DNA from: Helicobacteraceae bacterium
GTDB taxonomy: Bacteria > Campylobacterota > Campylobacteria > Campylobacterales > Sulfurimonadaceae
Assembly: GCA_015488775.1 (NCBI GenBank)
Contig: WFNF01000140.1
Span: forward strand, 28,384 to 92,383
Reading direction: 5' to 3'
DNA: 64,000 nucleotides
The position numbers and the translations under genes were made by a program. Positions 37,290 through 45,857 of the stretch are shown one piece after another. Within the stretch, counting starts at the first letter, position 1; each line of letters opens with the position of its first letter. The notes beneath the pieces were generated by a model, which was given only the letters and a program-made list of their open reading frames with translations, made no database searches and was not told the DNA's origin.

Positions 37290-37846
37290 TGAATTTATAT
37301 GCATTATGTGATCAAGATCTCTTAGATAAATCTTCTATTAATTTAGAAGATTTTATAAAAAATGCTAAGTCGAATAATGCTAAAATTTTGCAATATAGAG
37401 CAAAAAATCTGGATATTAAAACTATAAAAGATAACCTCATAAAAATAAGAACTATTTTTGATGGTTTTTTAATTATAAATGATAAATATGAGCTTTGTAA
37501 GTTTTGTGACGGTGTACACTTAGGGCAAGAAGATTTATACTCCATAGACGAAGATCCTCAAAAATCTATTAAACTTTTAAAAAAAGTTATCGGTAACGAT
37601 AAAATTATTGGAGTCTCAACTCACAATAAAGAAGAGATAGAGATAACAAATAAACTAGATATAAACTATATAGGTTTAGGTGCTTATAAATCTACTACTA
37701 CAAAAGATGTTCCTGACCTACTTGGTGATACACTAGATGATATAGCAAATAGCTCAATACATAAAGTTGCAGCTATTGGTGGTGTTAAACTTGATGATAC
37801 TTTTCAAAATGTTGAATATATTGTAGTTGGTAGTGGACTATTATGA
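37289..37846 (+). CDS. thiE: thiamine phosphate synthase
   Basis: 185 residues with ThiE motifs in order: [45 protein letters not shown] and VAAIGG. It couples the pyrimidine and thiazole halves to thiamine phosphate. The C-terminus ends at VVGSGLL, slightly shorter than in many ThiE proteins. It overlaps accD and rlmH by one and four bases. The copy at 3219 has lost several of these motifs, so this is the likely working synthase. Confidence 0.85.
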   Translation: MNLYALCDQDLLDKSSINLEDFIKNAKSNNAKILQYRAKNLDIKTIKDNLIKIRTIFDGFLIINDKYELCKFCDGVHLGQEDLYSIDEDPQKSIKLLKKVIGNDKIIGVSTHNKEEIEITNKLDINYIGLGAYKSTTTKDVPDLLGDTLDDIANSSIHKVAAIGGVKLDDTFQNVEYIVVGSGLL

Positions 37847-38301
37847 AAATAGATATTTATTCAATTGCAAAAAAAGAGAGATCTACTTATGACCCTATCT
37901 ATAAAGATTATCATAAAATGATAAGTAAGTTCTCAAGTTTAGATGATATAGAGATATTTAATAAGGATGTTACAAAAGCACACGCATTATCACGAGAAGC
38001 ATCACAAGCCGTGTATTCTAAGATACTTAAACCAAATCTAAATAAAGGTTACTCTATAGTATTGCACCCAAAAGGTAAAAAAGTAGATAGTTTTGAATTT
38101 AGTAAGCTATTAAGTGATAAAATATCTATTCAATTTTATATAGGTGGTGCTTATGGTTTTGAAGATGACTTTGTAAAAAGTTGTGATAAAGCTATAAGTT
38201 TAGGTGACTTAACGTTAAGTCATAAAAATGCAAAACTTATTCTGCTTGAGCAGATATATAGAGGTTTTACGATTTTAAATAATCATCCATATCATAAATA
38301 A
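37843..38301 (+). CDS. rlmH: 23S rRNA (pseudouridine1915-N3)-methyltransferase
   Basis: 152 residues, a small SPOUT methyltransferase. The C-terminal knot is recognisable: [33 protein letters not shown] and the closing NNHPYHK. It modifies helix 69 of 23S rRNA on assembled ribosomes. The start overlaps thiE by 4 nt (ATGA). Confidence 0.95.
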   Translation: MKIDIYSIAKKERSTYDPIYKDYHKMISKFSSLDDIEIFNKDVTKAHALSREASQAVYSKILKPNLNKGYSIVLHPKGKKVDSFEFSKLLSDKISIQFYIGGAYGFEDDFVKSCDKAISLGDLTLSHKNAKLILLEQIYRGFTILNNHPYHK

Positions 38302-38308
38302 GGAAAAA

Positions 38309-38665
38309 TTGGTGAGAAATACTGAAGTTGAATACTTTAAAGAGTTATTAGAAACTAGAAAAATTCAAATAAAAAGTAATATTTCTAGTGTTGAAGCTGA
38401 AATGGAAGAGTTAAAGGGTTTAGAACTTAATGATGAGGGTGATTACGCATCAGCAAGTAATGATAATTTAGTTGAAAATGCTATTGGAAATCAACAAGAA
38501 CTAGAACTTCTTGAGATTGACCAATCTTTAAGTAAGATAAAAAATAAAGAGTATGGAATTTGTGAAATGTGTGAAGAGTTAATTGGAACACATAGGTTAA
38601 AAGTTAAGCCTCATGCAAAATATTGTATTGAGTGTAGAGAAATAGCTGAAAAACAGTCTAAATAA
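38309..38665 (+). CDS. dksA: DksA/TraR-type zinc finger protein
   Basis: 118 residues. A coiled coil with an acidic loop (residues about 10-65, including DEGDYASAS) precedes the zinc finger CEMC...CIEC. DksA enters the RNA polymerase secondary channel and tunes transcription, often together with ppGpp. The start is TTG at 38309 or GTG at 38312, both behind AGGA; the difference is one residue. In C. jejuni the same gene follows rlmH, from memory. Confidence 0.92.
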   Translation: MVRNTEVEYFKELLETRKIQIKSNISSVEAEMEELKGLELNDEGDYASASNDNLVENAIGNQQELELLEIDQSLSKIKNKEYGICEMCEELIGTHRLKVKPHAKYCIECREIAEKQSK

Positions 38666-38675
38666 AAGGAAAATT

Positions 38676-39689
38676 ATGTACATTAAAAGATATACAATTG
38701 CTTCATTACTGTTAATGATAATTATAGGTTGGTATGTTTATGCCTTTGTTACTCAAAGTTCATACGCTATTGTATTCTTTGGTGTACCACTTCCACAAAT
38801 GCCAATTGCATTTTTGAGTGTATTCCCACTTATAATACTGTATTTTGCAAGTGTAACTCATATGCTTTATTATTCACTTATTGGAAGTTTTAAATTAAGA
38901 AAGTTTCAAAGAGATTATGATAAATTGATTGAAGCTATAAAAAGTTCATTTTTATCTAAACCATTATCTTTTGAATATAAGACAGATAGATATAAACTTC
39001 TTGGAAAACTTATAGCTAATTCTAAAATTACACCAAAAAAAGATTTTAAAGATAGTGGTGATGAAAAAGTTGATTTGGTTTTAAATACTTTAGCCGATCT
39101 AAATAATGGTAAATCAGTTGAACTTAAAAAATTAAATATCTCTTCTGATAATGCCTTAAATGAGCTTAATACTAAAAATTTATATGGCGAGGGTAAAATT
39201 AATCCTGAAGAAATTTTAAGTAAATCTCAAAATTATGCAAGTTCATTAATTAAAAAAGCTTTCGAAGATTTTGTTGTTGATATTCCACTATATGTGATAG
39301 AGAAATATAGTGAATTTATGAGTAAAACTTCACTTGTAACTATACTTAAGCGTGTTAATGCTGATGAAAATAGACTTGAAATTTCAAATGAAACATTGGC
39401 TGTATTTATGTCAAAAGTTACTCTTTCTTCTAAAGAGTATATTGATATGTCTATAATATTATCTGCACATATGATTCCAGATCAAAGAATGAAACTTTTT
39501 GAGCTTTTAGCTGAAAATGATGATAATGTAAGTGATGCTTATATATTTACACTTTTAGATTTAGAGATGGTGGCTTTAGCAAAAGAGATTTTAGATAATT
39601 CTCAAGAGGATGAATTTATTAACTTTAAAGCTTACCTTGATTTAAAAGAAAAATCTAAAGTTTACCCTTTAGAAATTTTTATTAAATGA
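38676..39689 (+). CDS. conserved Campylobacterota membrane protein between dksA and dus
   Basis: 337 residues. Two hydrophobic helices (about residues 8-28 and 40-68) are separated by a short loop, YAIVFFGVPLPQMP, reminiscent of LapA-like (DUF1049) membrane anchors. A long helical cytoplasmic part follows, rich in charged residues and without known motifs. From memory C. jejuni Cj0124c has the same place and shape. Function unknown. Starts 10 nt after dksA and overlaps dus by 4 nt. Confidence 0.75.
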   Translation: MYIKRYTIASLLLMIIIGWYVYAFVTQSSYAIVFFGVPLPQMPIAFLSVFPLIILYFASVTHMLYYSLIGSFKLRKFQRDYDKLIEAIKSSFLSKPLSFEYKTDRYKLLGKLIANSKITPKKDFKDSGDEKVDLVLNTLADLNNGKSVELKKLNISSDNALNELNTKNLYGEGKINPEEILSKSQNYASSLIKKAFEDFVVDIPLYVIEKYSEFMSKTSLVTILKRVNADENRLEISNETLAVFMSKVTLSSKEYIDMSIILSAHMIPDQRMKLFELLAENDDNVSDAYIFTLLDLEMVALAKEILDNSQEDEFINFKAYLDLKEKSKVYPLEIFIK

Positions 39690-40639
39690 GAAAACTTTCA
39701 TTTGATAAACCGTTATACATTTTAGCCCCGTTAGCGGGCTATACAGATCTCCCTTTTCGTGCTGTTGTTAAAAAATTTGGAGCTGACTTAACTGTTAGTG
39801 AGATGTTAAGCTCAAATGCATTAGCTTATGGTAGTGAAAGAACTTTGCATATGTTGGAAAAAAGTTCTAATGAAAACCCATATTCTGTCCAAATTGCTGG
39901 TAGTGATGTTGATATTGTAAAAAAAGCAGTTGAAGTTTTAAATAAGCAAGATGGTATAGATATTATTGATTTAAACTGTGGTTGTCCTGTTCCAAAAATA
40001 GTTTCTCATGGAAGTGGTAGTTCACTTCTAAATGATCTTTCAAAAATGAAATCTATAATTGAAGCTATTAAAAGTGAGTCAAATAAATCAATGACTAGTG
40101 TAAAAATTAGACTTGGTTTTGAGAAAAAAAACCATCTTGAAATTGCTAAAATTGTTGAAGATTCTGGTGCTGATTTTATAGCTGTTCATGGTAGAACAAG
40201 AGCTGGTAAGTTTAAATCAGAAGTTGATTATGATGCAATCGCACAAATTAAAGAAAATGTTTCAATCCCTGTTATAGCTAATGGAGATATTGACTCTTTT
40301 GAAAAGGCTAATTGGGTGCTTGATCATACCAAATGTGATGGTGTTATGATAGGACGTGGCGCTGTTGGTAAGCCTTGGATTTTTCATCAATTAAAAACTG
40401 GAAGTTCAACTGTAGATGAGTTAGTTAGGCATGAAATTATTATGGAACATTTTGATAGTATGATCCATTTTTATGGGTCTAAAGGTGTACCAATGTTTAG
40501 AAAACATATACACACTTACTCTAAAGGTTACAGTGGGGCATCTGCCATTCGAGATGAAGTAAATAGATTAGATGGTGTGGATGAATTTAGAAAAATTATT
40601 GACGAATTTTTCAGAAATAATAAATTGGTGGAGAGATAG
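39686..40639 (+). CDS. dus: tRNA-dihydrouridine synthase
   Basis: 317 residues with an FMN-binding TIM barrel. Seen are LAPLAGYTDLPFR, EMLSSNAL, the catalytic Cys in DLNCGCPVPKI, VHGRTRAGKF and VIANGDI, then GVMIGRGAVGKPW. It reduces uridines in the tRNA D-loop. Which of the Dus subfamilies it belongs to I leave open; the sequence looks closest to DusB. It abuts the following Omp85-like gene. Confidence 0.95.
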   Translation: MRKLSFDKPLYILAPLAGYTDLPFRAVVKKFGADLTVSEMLSSNALAYGSERTLHMLEKSSNENPYSVQIAGSDVDIVKKAVEVLNKQDGIDIIDLNCGCPVPKIVSHGSGSSLLNDLSKMKSIIEAIKSESNKSMTSVKIRLGFEKKNHLEIAKIVEDSGADFIAVHGRTRAGKFKSEVDYDAIAQIKENVSIPVIANGDIDSFEKANWVLDHTKCDGVMIGRGAVGKPWIFHQLKTGSSTVDELVRHEIIMEHFDSMIHFYGSKGVPMFRKHIHTYSKGYSGASAIRDEVNRLDGVDEFRKIIDEFFRNNKLVER

Positions 40640-41944
40640 ATGAAAAAAGTTTTACTACTAGCTATATTAGGCACTTTAGCATTTTGTGATGATAGTTCAA
40701 TTGAATTAGAAAATAAATCTAAACTTACAAATGATCAGATAAAAAATAAAAAAGCAGGTTCATACTTTACTGGACTACCTTTAATTAATTATGATCCTGA
40801 TAAGGGTTTAGGTTATGGAGCTAGAGTATACTGGTTTGATAATGGTGATAAAGAGGATAAACTTTTTGATTATACTCCATTTAGACATAAGGTTTATGCT
40901 CAGTTCTTTCAAACTACAAATGGCTGGTCGTATGACGTCTTAAACTATGAAGCTCCATATATTGCAGATACAAACTTTAAACTTACAGCTCAAGCTATAT
41001 ATGAAAAAAATACACAAGCTAGATATTTTGGTGTAAACTCATCTTCACTTAATAATCTTAGTGCTCCTGATGGAAGTACATTTTTAACTGCGAGTGCTCA
41101 ACAAGATTATTTAGATGCGAATGGCTCATCTTTTTACAATAGATATTTTTTAGAAAAGCCAAAAGTTGAAATAAATTTAGAATATGATCTTTTTGGTGGT
41201 TTAGCAAGAATAGCTTTTGGTTATAACATGTCTTATGCAAATATAAAAACATATAATGATAAGAAAGTAGCTGATAAGCATAATGATAAATCACAACTTT
41301 ATGATGATAATCAAAAAAATGCTGTAACTGGATTTAATGGTGGTTTTGATAGTGGTATTAAAATTGGTTTTATCTATGATAGTAGAGATTTCGCTCCAAA
41401 TCCTAAAAATGGTTCTGCACATGATTTTACTGCTGAATTTTATTCAAAATATTTAGGTAGTGATTATGATCATCAAAGATATACATTTTCAACTAAAAAC
41501 TTTTTAACCTTAGATAGCGTAGACTTTGCCACTTTTGCATTTAGATGGATATATTCTGTTCAACAAGGAGATACACCTTTTTATGAAAAAAATGTTCTTT
41601 CATATACAGATACTTTTATTGAAGGTCTTGGAGGCTTAAGAACTTTAAGAGGTTATCAACAAAATAGATTTGTTGCTGATGTAAAAACTGTTGCAAATAT
41701 AGAAACAAGATTTAATTTTTTGCAAACTGCTACTTTAGGTCAAACTTTTGAGTTTATGTTTGTACCTTTTGTAGATGCTGGTAGTGTTTTTGATAAAGTA
41801 AGTGATACCTCTTTTAATAATATTAAATATACTTATGGTGCTGGTATGCGTATAGCGTGGAATCAAGCTACAGTCATAATGGTTGACTATGGTAAAAGTA
41901 GTGAAGATAGTGGGCTTTACATAAACTTTAACCATATATTTTAA
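40640..41944 (+). CDS. Omp85/D15-family outer-membrane barrel without POTRA domains
   Basis: 434 residues. A signal peptide (MKKVLLLAILGTLAFC) is followed by a short N-terminal stretch and then directly by a barrel of the BamA/TamA surface-antigen type. FIEGLGGLRTLRGYQQNRF is the (V/L)RG(F/Y) lid-lock motif, and FDSGIKIGFIYDSRD and FVPFVDAGSVFDK are the usual strands. It ends in NHIF. No POTRA repeats are present, which separates it from BamA and TamA. Family members without POTRA include porin-like or lipid-handling proteins; the role here is unknown. ATG starts right at the dus stop. Confidence 0.8.
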   Translation: MKKVLLLAILGTLAFCDDSSIELENKSKLTNDQIKNKKAGSYFTGLPLINYDPDKGLGYGARVYWFDNGDKEDKLFDYTPFRHKVYAQFFQTTNGWSYDVLNYEAPYIADTNFKLTAQAIYEKNTQARYFGVNSSSLNNLSAPDGSTFLTASAQQDYLDANGSSFYNRYFLEKPKVEINLEYDLFGGLARIAFGYNMSYANIKTYNDKKVADKHNDKSQLYDDNQKNAVTGFNGGFDSGIKIGFIYDSRDFAPNPKNGSAHDFTAEFYSKYLGSDYDHQRYTFSTKNFLTLDSVDFATFAFRWIYSVQQGDTPFYEKNVLSYTDTFIEGLGGLRTLRGYQQNRFVADVKTVANIETRFNFLQTATLGQTFEFMFVPFVDAGSVFDKVSDTSFNNIKYTYGAGMRIAWNQATVIMVDYGKSSEDSGLYINFNHIF

Positions 41945-41960
41945 ACTCATAATTTGAGTT
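41944..41960 (+). terminator. weak hairpin after the Omp85-like gene
   Basis: AACTCA (41944-41949) pairs with TGAGTT (41955-41960) around a 5-nt loop, directly at the stop codon. There is no T tract, so it is only a possible terminator. Confidence 0.3.
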
Positions 41961-41998
41961 CAATGTTTTGCACTAAACCCACTTTCAAACTTTTTTGA

Positions 41999-42004
41999 TA
42001 TAAT
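41999..42004 (+). promoter_or_regulatory. -10 box (TATAAT) of leuD-leuB promoter
   Basis: TATAAT preceded by a T-run (CTTTTTTGATATAAT), the typical Campylobacterota promoter pattern. It leaves a leader of about 60 nt before the ATG at 42072. Confidence 0.55.
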
Positions 42005-42071
42005 CGCGAAAATAGATTATTTTTGTGGTTATATTCCATATCTATAAATAAATTATATGAGGATTTTTTTT

Positions 42072-42575
42072 ATGCAAAAAATTGAAGGTAAAGTCTGGAA
42101 TTTTGGTAAGGATGTTGACACTGACTTAATCATTGCTGCAAGGTATCTTAACACATCTGTTCCAAGTGAACTAGCTAAACATGTTATGGAAGATGCTGAT
42201 CCAGAGTTTGTTGGTAAAATGAGTTCAGGTGATATTATTGTTGCTGGTGAAAATTTTGGTTGTGGTTCATCTCGTGAACATGCTCCTATTGCTCTTAAAG
42301 CAGCAGGTGTTGCAGCAGTTGTTGCTCCAACATTTGCTAGAATTTTTTATAGAAATGCTTTTAATATGGGTTTACCAATTTTTGAACTTCCACAAAGTAC
42401 AGAGATAAAAGAGGGTGATGTAATTTCTATAGATATGTCAACTGGTGAAATCATAAATAAAACAACTTCAAAAGTTTATAATTTTACTGCTATACCTGAA
42501 TTTATGGGTGAGTTACTCAATGCTGGTGGTTTAATGAACTATGCTAATGATGAAATAAAAGAGGAATCTAAATAA
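42072..42575 (+). CDS. leuD: 3-isopropylmalate dehydratase small subunit
   Basis: 167 residues. It has [38 protein letters not shown] and [12 protein letters not shown], the signature of the swivelling aconitase-type small subunit. It isomerises 2-isopropylmalate with LeuC, which is not here. The frame opens at 42057, but GAGGA at 42059-42063 points to the ATG at 42072, which also gives the usual N-terminus. The stop overlaps leuB. Confidence 0.95.
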   Translation: MQKIEGKVWNFGKDVDTDLIIAARYLNTSVPSELAKHVMEDADPEFVGKMSSGDIIVAGENFGCGSSREHAPIALKAAGVAAVVAPTFARIFYRNAFNMGLPIFELPQSTEIKEGDVISIDMSTGEIINKTTSKVYNFTAIPEFMGELLNAGGLMNYANDEIKEESK

Positions 42576-43654
42576 TGTCAAAAACATATAATATAGCACT
42601 TATTAAAGGTGATGGAATTGGTCCAGAGATAATTGATGAAGCAGTTAAAGTTTTAGATGCAGTTTCATCTAGTGAAGATTTTGACTTTACTTATGATGAA
42701 GTTTTAATGGGTGGTATAGCTTATGATATGACAGGTGACCCATTGCCTGATGAAACGATTAAGTCTGCTAGATCTAGTGATGCGGTTCTTTTTGGAGCTA
42801 TTGGTGGGGAAAAATGGGATAACCTTCCTCGTGAAAAAAGACCTGAAAGTGGTCTTTTAAGATTTAGAAAAGAGTTGGGTGTATACTCAAATCTTAGACC
42901 TGCAATAGTTTATGACGAACTTATTAATGCTTCATCTTTAAAAGCAGAAGTAGTTAAAGGCGTTGATCTTATGGTTGTTCGTGAGCTTATAGGAGGTCTT
43001 TATTTTGGTGAACCAAAAGGTCGTGATGAAAACAAAGGTTACAACACTATGGTCTATACAAAACCAGAGATTGAACGTATAGCTCATTCTGCTTTTGAAA
43101 TTGCTATGCAAAGAGACAAAAGAGTTTGTTCTGTTGACAAAGCAAATGTACTTGATGTTTCTCAATTTTGGAGAGAGGTTGTTATAGAAATATCTGAACA
43201 ATATCCAGAAGTTGAACTAACACATATGTATGTAGATAACTGTGCAATGCAACTTATTCGTGATCCTAAACAGTTTGATGTTATTTTAACTGGAAATATT
43301 TTTGGTGATATTTTGAGTGATGAAGCTAGTATGCTTTCTGGTTCTATTGGATTACTTCCATCTGCTTCTGTTGGTAGTAAAATAGGTGTTTATGAACCTA
43401 TACATGGCTCTGCTCCAGATATTGCAGGTCAGGGTATTGCTAACCCTATTGCAACTATATCAAGTGCAGCTATGATGCTTAGATATGCTTTAAATGAAAA
43501 TAATGCTGCTGATAAAATAGATGCTGCTATTAAAAAAACTTTATCCGAGGGGTATAGAACAAAAGATTTAGCTGCTTATGATGCTAAAGAGATTTGTTCA
43601 ACTTCTGAAATCGGTTCTATTATTGCAAATTATGCTGCAAAATGCAAACTTTAA
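42575..43654 (+). CDS. leuB: 3-isopropylmalate dehydrogenase
   Basis: 359 residues of full length. Seen are [60 protein letters not shown], and the metal and NAD region [26 protein letters not shown]. It carries out the oxidative decarboxylation step of leucine synthesis. Its last 13 nt overlap the next small gene. Confidence 0.97.
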   Translation: MSKTYNIALIKGDGIGPEIIDEAVKVLDAVSSSEDFDFTYDEVLMGGIAYDMTGDPLPDETIKSARSSDAVLFGAIGGEKWDNLPREKRPESGLLRFRKELGVYSNLRPAIVYDELINASSLKAEVVKGVDLMVVRELIGGLYFGEPKGRDENKGYNTMVYTKPEIERIAHSAFEIAMQRDKRVCSVDKANVLDVSQFWREVVIEISEQYPEVELTHMYVDNCAMQLIRDPKQFDVILTGNIFGDILSDEASMLSGSIGLLPSASVGSKIGVYEPIHGSAPDIAGQGIANPIATISSAAMMLRYALNENNAADKIDAAIKKTLSEGYRTKDLAAYDAKEICSTSEIGSIIANYAAKCKL

Positions 43655-43890
43655 CATTAGCAAATATTTATGAACTTCAAGGTCTTAAAGAGGAGGCCTT
43701 GGATATATATAAAGAGGTTTTAAAAAAAGACCCACGCAATAGTGATGCATCAATAGCGATAAGAAGACTCTCTGGTATGAGAAGAAAATATTTAGGTGTT
43801 GATAAAGAGATGCTTGAGTTTTTTACTACTATGGAAGATGATATTGAGTTTAAAGAGTTTGAAAGGTGGTTGTTAAAAATATGGAATTAA
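43642..43890 (+). CDS. small TPR-like protein overlapping leuB
   Basis: 82 residues. The N-terminal half is one clear TPR unit ([30 protein letters not shown]), followed by a helical part rich in charge ([20 protein letters not shown]). It begins inside the end of leuB and overlaps the CiaD-like gene, so the series leuB to purU looks translationally linked. Proteins of this size with one TPR usually mediate contacts; no function is known to me. Confidence 0.7.
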   Translation: MQTLTLANIYELQGLKEEALDIYKEVLKKDPRNSDASIAIRRLSGMRRKYLGVDKEMLEFFTTMEDDIEFKEFERWLLKIWN

Positions 43891-44195
43891 AAGATGTTAT
43901 TCTCTCAACTTTAGAAGAGATGGAAAATGTTAATGAAACTAGCGTTCCTCAAGAGCCAAAAAAAAATGATTTTAAACTTTCTAATGAAGAATCAGACATT
44001 ATGGAAATAAAAAAAGAGACTATAGATGATGAAGAGAAATTTTTAAAAAGTGTTAAAGAGAGAATGTTAGTTCTTTTTGAGGGTTTCCAATCGCCAAATA
44101 ATAAACAGATTGAGGCTAAGGTTGATTTAACTCTAAACTTTTTAGAATATCTATTAGCAACTATTGATAGCAGATTAAAAAATATTAAAGAGTAA
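43881..44195 (+). CDS. CiaD-like domain protein
   Basis: About 104 residues. The C-terminal half EEKFLKSVKERMLVLFEGFQ, then DLTLNFLEYLLATIDSRL, agrees with my memory of the conserved end of Campylobacter CiaD (Cj0788), a protein delivered to host cells. The N-terminal part is acidic and low in complexity. In C. jejuni the gene also lies close to purU. The frame opens with GTG at 43866, but the ATG at 43881 gives the natural N-terminus [14 protein letters not shown]. The match is by eye, so moderate confidence in the family name. Confidence 0.6.
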   Translation: MELKDVILSTLEEMENVNETSVPQEPKKNDFKLSNEESDIMEIKKETIDDEEKFLKSVKERMLVLFEGFQSPNNKQIEAKVDLTLNFLEYLLATIDSRLKNIKE

Positions 44196-44197
44196 TA

Positions 44198-45037
44198 ATG
44201 GATAAAATATATAGAGTTCTTATTGATACACAGGATGAAAAAGGGCTTGTTTATAAAATATCAAGTGTATTTTATAACAATAACTTAAATATGGTTTCAA
44301 ATAATGAATTTGTAGATAAGGTAAATAATAAATTTTTTAATCGAAGTGAAGTGAGTGGAAATGTTAATACTGAAGCTTTATATACCGAATTAAAAGAGAC
44401 ATTACCCCTAAAAACAAAGATTGAAATAATAGCACCTAGAAAGAAAAATATAGTTCTTATGGTAACTAAAGAGTCTCATGCCTTAGGTGATCTTCTGATC
44501 AGATATGAGGCGGGAGAGTTAGATGCGAATATACTAGCTGTTGTATCTAATTATGACACCTTAAAACCACTTGTTGATAAATTTAATATACCTTTTATAT
44601 GTGTTGAACATAATGATTTAAGTCGTAGTGAACATGAAAAACTTGTACTAAAAAAGTTATCAAAATTTGATAATTTAGATTATATTGTTTTAGCAAAATA
44701 TATGCGAATATTAACACCTGAATTTGTTGATGCTTATGAAGATAAAATCATAAATATTCATCACTCTTTTTTACCTGCTTTTATTGGTGCTAACCCTTAT
44801 AAACAAGCGTATGAACGTGGGGTTAAAATTATAGGTGCAACTTCTCACTTTGTTAACAATAATTTAGATGAGGGTCCAATTATATTTCAAGATGTTGTTC
44901 ATGTAAATCATGCACATAAATGGACAGATATGAGAGCACTTGGACGTGATGTTGAAAAAATTGTTTTATCTAAAGCTTTAAAACTTGTTTTAGAAGATAG
45001 GATATTTGTTTATGCAAATAAAACGGTTATATTTTAA
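44198..45037 (+). CDS. purU: formyltetrahydrofolate deformylase
   Basis: 279 residues. An N-terminal ACT-like regulatory domain (residues 1-80) precedes a formyltransferase fold with KYMRILTPEFVDAY, NIHHSFLPAFIGANPYKQA and HFVNNNLDEGPII. The N-H-D catalytic residues are present. It releases formate from 10-formyl-THF, supplying formate for purine synthesis or balancing one-carbon units. Starts 2 nt after the CiaD-like gene and overlaps trmL. Confidence 0.95.
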   Translation: MDKIYRVLIDTQDEKGLVYKISSVFYNNNLNMVSNNEFVDKVNNKFFNRSEVSGNVNTEALYTELKETLPLKTKIEIIAPRKKNIVLMVTKESHALGDLLIRYEAGELDANILAVVSNYDTLKPLVDKFNIPFICVEHNDLSRSEHEKLVLKKLSKFDNLDYIVLAKYMRILTPEFVDAYEDKIINIHHSFLPAFIGANPYKQAYERGVKIIGATSHFVNNNLDEGPIIFQDVVHVNHAHKWTDMRALGRDVEKIVLSKALKLVLEDRIFVYANKTVIF

Positions 45038-45507
45038 TGTTTAACTTAGTTCTAGTAAACCCACAAATCCCAAATAATACAGGTGCAATAGGAAGACTTT
45101 GTGTAAATAGTGATACCGTTTTACATATAATTAAGCCTATTGGTTTTGATATAGATGAAAAGGCTGTAAGACGTGCAGGTCTTGATTATTGGGAAAAATT
45201 AGACAAAAGAGTTTATGATGATATAGATGATTTTTTTGAAAAGAACGATATATCTCAAAATGCACATTTCGCTACTACTAAAACAGATAGACCTTATTTT
45301 GAAGCTGAATTTAAAGAGGGTGATTATATATTTTTTGGAAGTGAAACTGCTGGAATACCTGAAGATCTTTTAAATAGATACAAATCTAAAAATATCACTA
45401 TACCTATGGGTAAAAAGGGTAGAAGTCTTAATCTTGCGATAAGCGCAGGTATTGTTTTGTATGAAGCAATAAAACAAAATTTTAATAGCTTTAAGGAACA
45501 TATGTGA
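45037..45507 (+). CDS. trmL: tRNA (cytidine(34)-2'-O)-methyltransferase
   Basis: 156 residues, SPOUT family. It shows LVNPQIPNNTGAIGRLC at the N-terminus, AGLDYWEKL, FFGSETAGIPEDLL and the knot ITIPMGKKGRSLNLAISAGIVLYEA. It methylates the wobble base of tRNA(Leu). Its stop overlaps a microprotein gene that has its own ribosome site within the trmL 3' end. Confidence 0.94.
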   Translation: MFNLVLVNPQIPNNTGAIGRLCVNSDTVLHIIKPIGFDIDEKAVRRAGLDYWEKLDKRVYDDIDDFFEKNDISQNAHFATTKTDRPYFEAEFKEGDYIFFGSETAGIPEDLLNRYKSKNITIPMGKKGRSLNLAISAGIVLYEAIKQNFNSFKEHM

Positions 45508-45611
45508 GCTCAATCATAGATAATATAATTTTAGCTTTATTTATTTTGTTTTTGATTTTCATATTTCGTGGTTATCACCTCTCTAAAAGAGAGAATGATA
45601 AAGATTTATAA
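45504..45611 (+). CDS. 35-residue single-helix membrane microprotein
   Basis: A GTG start overlapping the trmL stop, with AAGGA 6 nt upstream. The peptide begins MSSIIDNIILALFILF, spans one membrane helix (residues about 5-22) and ends in a short charged tail (SKRENDKDL). The well-placed ribosome site and clear helix argue for a real gene. I do not recognise the family. Confidence 0.55.
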   Translation: MSSIIDNIILALFILFLIFIFRGYHLSKRENDKDL

Positions 45612-45692
45612 AACTTTGTAAGCAAACTCTGCTAAGAGTTTGTCTATCTTTGAAAAAATATTTTTCCCATTTTCTTTTATTAATTTTCTCAT
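45606..45692 (-). CDS. 28-residue basic amphipathic microprotein, divergent to S24 regulator
   Basis: ATG at 45692 after a strong AGGGAG site with good spacing. The peptide starts MRKLIKENGKNIFSKIDKLL and ends AEFAYKVL: one basic amphipathic helix without a membrane segment. Its end overlaps the end of the 35-residue gene on the other strand. The operator-like site at 45746-45764 lies between it and the S24 regulator. Conservation would decide whether it is real; nothing about function can be said. Confidence 0.4.
   Translation of the reverse strand: MRKLIKENGKNIFSKIDKLLAEFAYKVL
45623..45642. terminator. hairpin after trmL and the 35-residue microprotein gene
   Basis: CAAACTCT (45623-45630) pairs perfectly with AGAGTTTG (45635-45642) around a 4-nt loop, 12 nt after the stop of the microprotein gene. 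The following bases are only moderately T-rich. It lies inside the minus-strand 28-codon frame. Confidence 0.45.
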
Positions 45693-45745
45693 TTAATCTC
45701 CCTTAATGTCAAAATCTTACAAAAAAATCGACTTTAACTTGAATA

Positions 45746-45764
45746 ATATGTCAAATTGTCATAT
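45746..45764. promoter_or_regulatory. operator-like palindrome, site 1 (ATATG-N9-CATAT)
   Basis: ATATGTCAAATTGTCATAT. The outer five bases are perfectly inverted and the spacer contains TGTCA-3-TGTCA. It lies directly upstream of the expected -35 region of the S24 regulator gene and in the 165-nt gap to the divergent microprotein. Two further copies precede nadK. Confidence 0.55.
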
Positions 45765-45790
45765 AATTTAGAAATATTCATTTCAAAGTA

Positions 45791-45796
45791 TATAAT
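45791..45796 (+). promoter_or_regulatory. -10 box (TATAAT) of the S24 regulator gene
   Basis: A perfect TATAAT about 60 nt before the ATG at 45858. Counting upstream, the -35 zone would begin just after operator-like site 1. The 246-nt gap between the microprotein and the regulator otherwise holds only the 28-codon minus-strand frame. Confidence 0.5.
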
Positions 45797-45857
45797 TTTA
45801 ATATCAAAAAGTTAATAGCATAAAGCTATAAGCAAATCTCATTCCAAAGGTGAAGTT

